Source: JAFGPJ01 sp964612465
GTDB lineage: Bacteria > Planctomycetota > Phycisphaerae > Sedimentisphaerales > Anaerobacaceae
Assembly (NCBI GenBank): GCA_964612465.1
Contig: CAZTDF010000174.1
Coordinates: 1 to 10,059 of the forward strand
Length of the DNA stretch: 10,059 nucleotides
Direction: 5' to 3'
Shown one piece after another: positions 6,360 through 10,059 of this stretch (within the stretch, counting starts at the first letter, position 1; each line of letters starts with the position of its first letter). The translations under genes were made by a program, and so were the position numbers. The notes below the pieces were generated by a model. That model saw only the letters and a program-made list of their open reading frames with translations. It did not search any database and was not told the DNA's origin.

Positions 6360-7460
6360 CTACCTCTCATGCTTAGGCTCGTCCCCCGGTTTTTCCTGGA
6401 ATTTCTCCTCCTCCAGCTCGTTTATCGTTGTGTCCAGCTCGGACTCCGTACGAATCCATCCAAATCTCGCATCAACGAGAAATGTACGGTACCACTGAAT
6501 CAAATTCTTCGAAAAGTCATCATCCTTGCAATAAATTCCAAACGATATTTCTCCCGCATGCGAGCCGGCTTTTCTCGGTATTTGTGGAAATGCGAGAAGA
6601 ACAGCACTTCGGGTCAACAGGAACTCAATGTCGGAGACCTGGCTGTTGTAAATCCGAAGCCGGCCGGATTCGATTGCCTCAGGATATTTGCGAAACAAAA
6701 AACGTGCCGCATTGGAAAAGCCCGGCACGCTCAGGTTCATCGCGCGGTGAATTCTGACGTCACGGTAATCTTCGATGATTTCGTACAACGCGCTGAGATA
6801 ATCGTCCACAGGCTGCCTTTCTCCCTCGAACAGCATGCACGTCCAGAGCTCGCTGTGACCGGTCGAGTCGAGCTGCTCGCCGAGCATTTGTTTGGCAATC
6901 CTGTAAGTCTGGCTTCGGCTGCCTAAAACTTTAAGCCGGCGCTCGGTCAGCAGCTTTGCCCACGAGGGTAACTGCTCCGGCAGAGAATCCGGCGGACAAA
7001 CCCCAAGCCGGGTCAATAGCCTGAGAAATTGTTTCGTCTCGGAGCCGTAGAAACGCCTACCCACGACGCTGCCGACGTTGCCGTTACATTCCATCCCGTA
7101 TTTCTTATGATAGCCGAATGACAGGCAGTGCACATCGTAGCCCCTGTCAACCAGCATCCTTTCCAGCTCGCCGATCATCCAGACCGCCTGCTTTTCCGGG
7201 GCCTTGTCGATTGACAGGTGCACGTTCGGACACAGCACGATCGGGCGTTTCCCGATAAGCTCCGACAGCATCTCGAATTCATCCGCCGCTTGTTTTAATT
7301 CCTGCTTGTCGTCGTACATTTCAACGCAGACGAATATCAAGAGGACATTCTTGAAGGCCACTTTGGGCTGCGTCGATGAAATCGTATCAGGATCGATCCG
7401 TGAAGAGCGTTCCTTATCCTCGAAATAACATGATGAACACTGGTAACAATCCAGAATCAT
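6360..7460 (-). CDS. Protein with an archaeal ThrRS editing-like (tRNA-Thr_ED) N-terminal domain and an unassigned C-terminal domain
   Basis: The product is 366 residues. Residues 1-135 align by eye with the N-terminal editing domain of archaeal threonyl-tRNA synthetase, a D-aminoacyl-tRNA deacylase-like fold that removes Ser from tRNA-Thr. Matches include NVLLIFVCVE (38-47), CPNVHLS (77-83), the ERMLVDRGYDVH helix-strand (100-111), LSFGYHKKY (113-121) and MECNG (123-127). In the Pyrococcus domain the active site uses His83, Tyr120, Lys121 and Glu134. Here the His (81) and Lys (119) remain, Tyr is His118, and the HPLAELSR segment is replaced by NVGSVVGR, so Glu is absent. No synthetase catalytic core follows. 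Residues about 205-330 form an alpha/beta region (LRIYNSQVSDIEFLL, AVLLAFP, GEISFGIYCKDDDFSKNL) that I cannot assign firmly. A CxxC-like CYQCSSC sits at residues 5-11. Its ATG overlaps the previous stop (ATGA), implying coupled translation with the 112-residue protein and the sigma factor. Confidence 0.8.
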   Translation of the reverse strand: MILDCYQCSSCYFEDKERSSRIDPDTISSTQPKVAFKNVLLIFVCVEMYDDKQELKQAADEFEMLSELIGKRPIVLCPNVHLSIDKAPEKQAVWMIGELERMLVDRGYDVHCLSFGYHKKYGMECNGNVGSVVGRRFYGSETKQFLRLLTRLGVCPPDSLPEQLPSWAKLLTERRLKVLGSRSQTYRIAKQMLGEQLDSTGHSELWTCMLFEGERQPVDDYLSALYEIIEDYRDVRIHRAMNLSVPGFSNAARFLFRKYPEAIESGRLRIYNSQVSDIEFLLTRSAVLLAFPQIPRKAGSHAGEISFGIYCKDDDFSKNLIQWYRTFLVDARFGWIRTESELDTTINELEEEKFQEKPGDEPKHER

Positions 7461-7795
7461 ATCGGTTTCTCAGCCTTGCGTGTTCTCGTCGTTGGTCTGG
7501 CGTGGTTTGTGCGTCTGGCTCGCGGCGAGCTTTTGGCCTTTTTCACCCGGGATGCGATATTCGCATCGACACGGGACGCAAACAGCCCCACGTCCGCGGT
7601 CGCGGCTTTATCCGCAAATCCGACGCCGTTCAGGACCCGCACGACCTGGGCGGCCTCCCAGAAATCATCGGAACAGGTCATTGTCTTGCCCTCCTGACGA
7701 GTCAGGGACTTGAGAAAAACCGGCAGAGACCCGTCACGCAGTGCTCCTGCATAATCGCTCAGCAATTCTTGAATTTTCCGGTTCGTATCAGCCAT
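7457..7795 (-). CDS. Hypothetical 112-residue protein with a basic C-terminal tail
   Basis: I do not recognise a family. The N-terminal part (residues 3-85) is probably helical (NRKIQELLSDYAGALRDGSL, DDFWEAAQVVRVLNGVGFADK). The C-terminal 30 residues (VKKAKSSPRARR..., TRTRKAEK) are strongly basic and disordered-looking, as in nucleic-acid-binding tails. There is no membrane segment, so it does not resemble a membrane anti-sigma factor. A good ribosome-binding site (AAAGGAG) lies about 7 bases before ATG 7795. It begins 27 bases after the sigma factor stop, and its TGA overlaps the next ATG. It could be a cytoplasmic partner of the sigma factor or of the editing-like protein. That is inference from position only. 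Confidence 0.8.
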   Translation of the reverse strand: MADTNRKIQELLSDYAGALRDGSLPVFLKSLTRQEGKTMTCSDDFWEAAQVVRVLNGVGFADKAATADVGLFASRVDANIASRVKKAKSSPRARRTNHARPTTRTRKAEKPI

Positions 7796-7822
7796 GGTCT
7801 CGCTCCTTTATAAATCTTCCCG

Positions 7823-8395
7823 TCACTGGTCGTGACAATATTCACTCATCATTTTTTTCAGTTTCAAAATAGTTCTGAACTTCAGCATTTTCACCGCCCC
7901 GACCGTGGTCTTGAGCTCGTTGGCAATCGCCCTTACCGACATGCCGTCCAGCCATAGTTCGATGGCCCGCCGCTCGCGCGCCTTGAGTCTTCCCAGCGCC
8001 CGGCCGAGAGCCTGCTTTAGCTCGCTTTGCGACATCGTATCGAGGGTCCCAAGCTCCGGAGCGGTCAGGTTCGACAAATCATTCTGCGATAAGTATAAAT
8101 GTCGATTCATTCTTCTATAGACTTCTCTAAGGCGTTTACGCATATAATACAGGTACACCGTTCGCAGCAGTTGCCGCTCATTTTCAACATCCCGCAGGCG
8201 ATCCGGTTTTTCCCATATATCTCCGTAAACATCTTCGAGCACGTCCTCACATTCAACCTCATTGCCCAAATAACGGTAAAGGTACCTGATAAACATCTGA
8301 AACGTTTCTCTTACAAAAGGCTCCATCGCCCTTCGCCGGCGATCATCGTCCGGGGCAGTGAGTCCTTTCAAAGCATTTCGCAGCCGCCTGTTCAT
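7823..8395 (-). CDS. ECF-type RNA polymerase sigma factor
   Basis: A 190-residue protein has the two-domain plan of group 4 (ECF) sigma factors. Region 2 (about residues 26-95) includes the ETFQMFIRYLYRYLG helix, the acidic ECEDVLEDVYGDIWE segment and the basic YYMRKRLREVYRR helix that would contact the -10 element. A linker follows (about 100-122). Region 4 (about 126-185) has ALGRLKARERRAIELWLDGMSVRAIANEL and a helix-turn-helix, TTVGAVKMLKFRTILKLKKMM, for the -35 element. It binds core RNA polymerase and redirects it to specific promoters. It is the first gene of a tight unit with two proteins of unknown role, and no recognisable anti-sigma factor is present. The ribosome-binding site is weak (GGGAG, 13 bases upstream), and no in-frame alternative start was found. 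A 5-bp inverted repeat (GTCAC/GTGAC) covers its stop codon. Confidence 0.9.
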   Translation of the reverse strand: MNRRLRNALKGLTAPDDDRRRRAMEPFVRETFQMFIRYLYRYLGNEVECEDVLEDVYGDIWEKPDRLRDVENERQLLRTVYLYYMRKRLREVYRRMNRHLYLSQNDLSNLTAPELGTLDTMSQSELKQALGRALGRLKARERRAIELWLDGMSVRAIANELKTTVGAVKMLKFRTILKLKKMMSEYCHDQ

Positions 8396-8569
8396 TGCAA
8401 GTCTGTTGCTCCCACTTTTGCTCTATATGCCAGCCTTGCCCCCTACTGTCTTGCTTCGTAAATACCAGGTAACGGGGGCGAAACGTCCGCCCTATCCATA
8501 AGAGGCAATAACTGGACGATTAGTCACAACAATTTTACACAAAAACAAAAATTCCTACAATAACCAACT

Positions 8570-8651
8570 TTTCAATACTGAAAAAAGGGAAAATCCACCT
8601 CCGCGAGATCCCCGATGCCCTGATACGAATGGGCACTTTCAATACTGAAAA
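8570..8651. repeat. Pair of identical 15-bp palindromes
   Basis: TTTCAATACTGAAAA occurs at 8570-8584 and again at 8637-8651, 67 bases apart in the same orientation. Each copy is a near-palindrome, TTTCA-ATAC-TGAAA. The pair lies 175-256 bases upstream of the sigma factor start. The identical sites could bind a dimeric regulator, or they could be remnants of a short repeat. Confidence 0.6.
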
Positions 8652-8747
8652 TAACACAATATAGGACGCAATCTGTAGATAGCGAGAAAGACTCTGAGCA
8701 TCCCCCCAATAATCATTTTCATAAGACACGGATTAGCTTGATTATGG

Positions 8748-8819
8748 TTTCACCACGAAGGAAAATAATAATCAATTCTTGTTAAAACTTCGTGTTCCTT
8801 TGTGAGCTTCGTAGTAAAA
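8748..8819. repeat. Inverted repeat of the 'CACCACGAAGG' type
   Basis: TTTCACCACGAAGG (8748-8761) is matched by the reverse complement of GCTTCGTAGTAAAA (8806-8819), 11 of 14 positions. A further partial copy, ACTTCGTGTTCC, lies at 8788-8799. From general knowledge, 'TTTCACCACGAAGG...CACGAAG' segments are dispersed in many environmental genomes. The element is non-coding. Confidence 0.55.
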
Positions 8820-8983
8820 GAACTTTTTTGGTCTCCGTCAATATCCTCGACAGAAATTAGGTAAACTTCCCCAATAAAATCCCATAGTTCGGTATGGCCC
8901 CGGCTGAGGTCATCTATTTGAGGTGTGATTACGTTGGTTTTTGCGGAGAGCAGAGGTAATCCATCAACCGGATGAATGAGAGA

Positions 8984-9011
8984 AGGGCTGCAAGTGGATG
9001 CTCACAGCCCT
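8984..9011 (-). terminator. Possible terminator hairpin after the PEP-CTERM gene
   Basis: AGGGCTG (8984-8990) pairs with CAGCCCT (9005-9011) across a 14-base loop, 50-77 bases past the PEP-CTERM stop. On the minus strand it is followed by TCTCTC instead of a clean T tract, so termination is uncertain. Confidence 0.3.
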
Positions 9012-9060
9012 CTTGCTCACAGTAATCTCAAGTTCCGTTGAAACCGTATTATCCGGATCG

Positions 9061-9786
9061 TCATGCACGTTTACGCAATTTCACGCCAGCCACACTCAAG
9101 CCGATCATGCCAAGCAGAACAGCACCGGGGACGGGGACCACGCTTACCTGGAAATTATCGATATAACCTTCGCTGTCTTCACCAAAACTGAGACCAATCT
9201 TATAGTTGGAGTTGGCAAATTCAGGGTCGTATGTGTCAATATACAGCGTATCGTTAATATAAACGCTTAACTGACCCGTGTTCATCACGACCTTCCATGA
9301 AATCCATTGGTTATTCGGAATGTCAGGTGTTACCGGGATGTTTCGCTGCGGTGTCGGCAAATTTACTGAGAGGCCGCCACTGGAGCGTTTCATTACATCC
9401 AACAGCGGATTTGTGGGATCGTCGATATCAAGCCAACCCAAGTAGCCATTGTCAGTATATCCCAGTGTACTATTAAACCCCCAAGGGGAATCGGCAGACA
9501 AGGTAAAGTTGGCGTAGTCATCGTAAGTAATTCGGGCGTCCCACGTAGCGACGAAATTAGAGCCCAACTCCTGATTGAACTGGAGCATACCCCAGCCTCC
9601 AGAGCCCGTACTATGCCCGTAACCATTAATGAACAACTCGCCGCCAACAATCCCATAATAATCGAGATGCGACGGACCAGCAGTCCATTTACTGAGGTCA
9701 CCACTAAAATCATCGGAATATAAATGTCCATAGACATGAACAGGTGTAACACATAAAAGAACCGCCAACAGGAATGACCTTTTCAT
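9061..9786 (-). CDS. Exported PEP-CTERM protein with a LamG-like (concanavalin-type) domain
   Basis: A 241-residue protein begins with a signal peptide (MKRSFLLAVLLCVTPVHVYG). Its body is rich in Tyr, Asp, Gly and Asn (YSDDFSGDLSKWTAGPS, ISWKVVMNTGQLSVYIND, YKIGLSFGEDSEGYIDNFQVS), the pattern of concanavalin-like lectin/LamG sandwiches. The C-terminus VPVPGAVLLGMIGLSVAGVK, then LRKRA, is a PEP-CTERM sorting signal: Pro-rich motif, hydrophobic helix, basic end. Such proteins are recognised by exosortase and anchored or released at the cell surface. ATG at 9786 is chosen because an almost perfect Shine-Dalgarno sequence (AGGAGGTGAT) precedes it; ATG at 9804 would place that sequence inside the gene. 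It may bind surface carbohydrate, but no catalytic motif is visible. No exosortase gene is in the window. Confidence 0.9.
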   Translation of the reverse strand: MKRSFLLAVLLCVTPVHVYGHLYSDDFSGDLSKWTAGPSHLDYYGIVGGELFINGYGHSTGSGGWGMLQFNQELGSNFVATWDARITYDDYANFTLSADSPWGFNSTLGYTDNGYLGWLDIDDPTNPLLDVMKRSSGGLSVNLPTPQRNIPVTPDIPNNQWISWKVVMNTGQLSVYINDTLYIDTYDPEFANSNYKIGLSFGEDSEGYIDNFQVSVVPVPGAVLLGMIGLSVAGVKLRKRA

Positions 9787-9845
9787 TAATATCACCTCCT
9801 CCAATCAGTTATCACTTAACGGCTAACCAGAATACACTATATAAT

Positions 9846-9874
9846 ATCTTATCAACGTGCAAGGGGTGTGTCAA
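9846..9874 (-). promoter_or_regulatory. Sigma-70-type promoter of the PEP-CTERM gene
   Basis: The minus strand has a perfect TTGACA (9869-9874), a 17-base spacer and TAAGAT (9846-9851, four of six), followed by AT-rich sequence. Transcription would start near 9839, about 53 bases before ATG 9786. Confidence 0.6.
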
Positions 9875-9951
9875 CAAAAAAAGCCCAATAAAACGAGACT
9901 GTAGTGGTTTTACAGAGCAAATGACACTTAAAAGGATTTGTTTATAATGAC

Positions 9952-10059
9952 TTATGTAAGGACCAAGTTAGTCAATCGGAGTTTCTGACCTACTGTTTCA
10001 GCAGATTCAAACGTTAAATCTGGGCTTTCCCGTGATTCCCGCAAATCGGGCTTGAATGG
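9952..10059 (-). CDS. Possible C-terminal end of a gene entering from the right edge
   Basis: The minus strand is open for 35 codons from the right edge to TAA at 9952-9954, giving a product that ends KLRLTNLVLT. An open stretch this short occurs often by chance, and no domain is recognisable. Short CCCG/CGGG palindromes near 10030-10050 could equally belong to a non-coding repeat or a mobile-element end. The orientation agrees with all neighbouring genes. Confidence 0.2.
   Translation of the reverse strand, partial: PFKPDLRESRESPDLTFESAETVGQKLRLTNLVLT

Larger units (their letters stand above)
8396..9060. other. Long intergenic region upstream of the sigma factor unit
   Basis: This stretch of 665 bases contains no convincing gene; the only long frame (8535-8729, GTG start) lacks a ribosome-binding site. 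It holds a GGGCG/CGCCC hairpin (8476-8492), two copies of a palindrome (8570-8584 and 8637-8651), an inverted repeat of the CACGAAGG type (8748-8819) and a hairpin after the PEP-CTERM gene (8984-9011). No clear -10/-35 pair for the sigma factor gene could be picked. Confidence 0.6.

Noticed and set aside
8570..8651. CRISPR-like repeat with a spacer
   Set aside because: There are only two copies, the unit is short (15 bp), and there are no cas genes or third repeat.
8535..8729. 64-codon hydrophobic minus-strand frame
   Set aside because: It has a GTG start without a ribosome-binding site and spans both copies of the palindromic repeat; its hydrophobicity follows from AT-rich sequence.

Overview
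This is a 10,059-base draft-quality window with one 100-base N run (3515-3614). It most likely comes from a heterotrophic Planctomycetota bacterium, probably Phycisphaerae/Sedimentisphaerales-like. I infer this from a PEP-CTERM exported protein, a large secreted glycoside hydrolase, a uronate isomerase, a divergent ECF-type sigma factor and short dispersed palindromic repeats. No taxonomic marker gene is present, so the assignment is tentative. Every convincing gene is on the minus strand, so the window reads from right to left.

From right to left: the right edge (9952-10059) may hold the last codons of another gene. A strong promoter (9846-9874) drives a secreted PEP-CTERM protein (9061-9786). 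A gene-poor stretch of about 665 bases (8396-9060) carries two kinds of repeat. Next comes a compact three-gene unit: an ECF-like sigma factor (7823-8395), a 112-residue unknown protein with a basic tail (7457-7795), and a 366-residue protein (6360-7460). The N-terminal 140 residues of that last protein resemble the archaeal threonyl-tRNA synthetase editing domain. The last two genes share an ATGA stop/start overlap.

A sodium:solute symporter (4841-6256) follows, with an ORF for a 34-residue membrane microprotein (4733-4837) three bases after its stop. A second transcription unit has a near-consensus promoter at 4585-4613 and a terminator at 2940-2970. It carries an 85-residue membrane-anchored charged protein and uronate isomerase uxaC, which is split by the scaffold gap. 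A complete tRNA-Tyr unit follows: a near-perfect promoter (2789-2817), a palindromic repeat element in the leader (2719-2773), the tRNA (2628-2710) and a terminator (2591-2626). The window ends in a large secreted clan GH-A glycoside hydrolase that runs off the left edge (2-2329).

The secreted hydrolase, symporter and uronate isomerase suggest a polysaccharide/uronate utilisation locus: polymer cut outside the cytoplasm, sugars imported, uronate isomerised. The sigma factor unit is the least expected part, because it pairs an archaeal-type aminoacyl-tRNA editing-like domain with a dedicated regulator. It is the best candidate here for an undescribed system.
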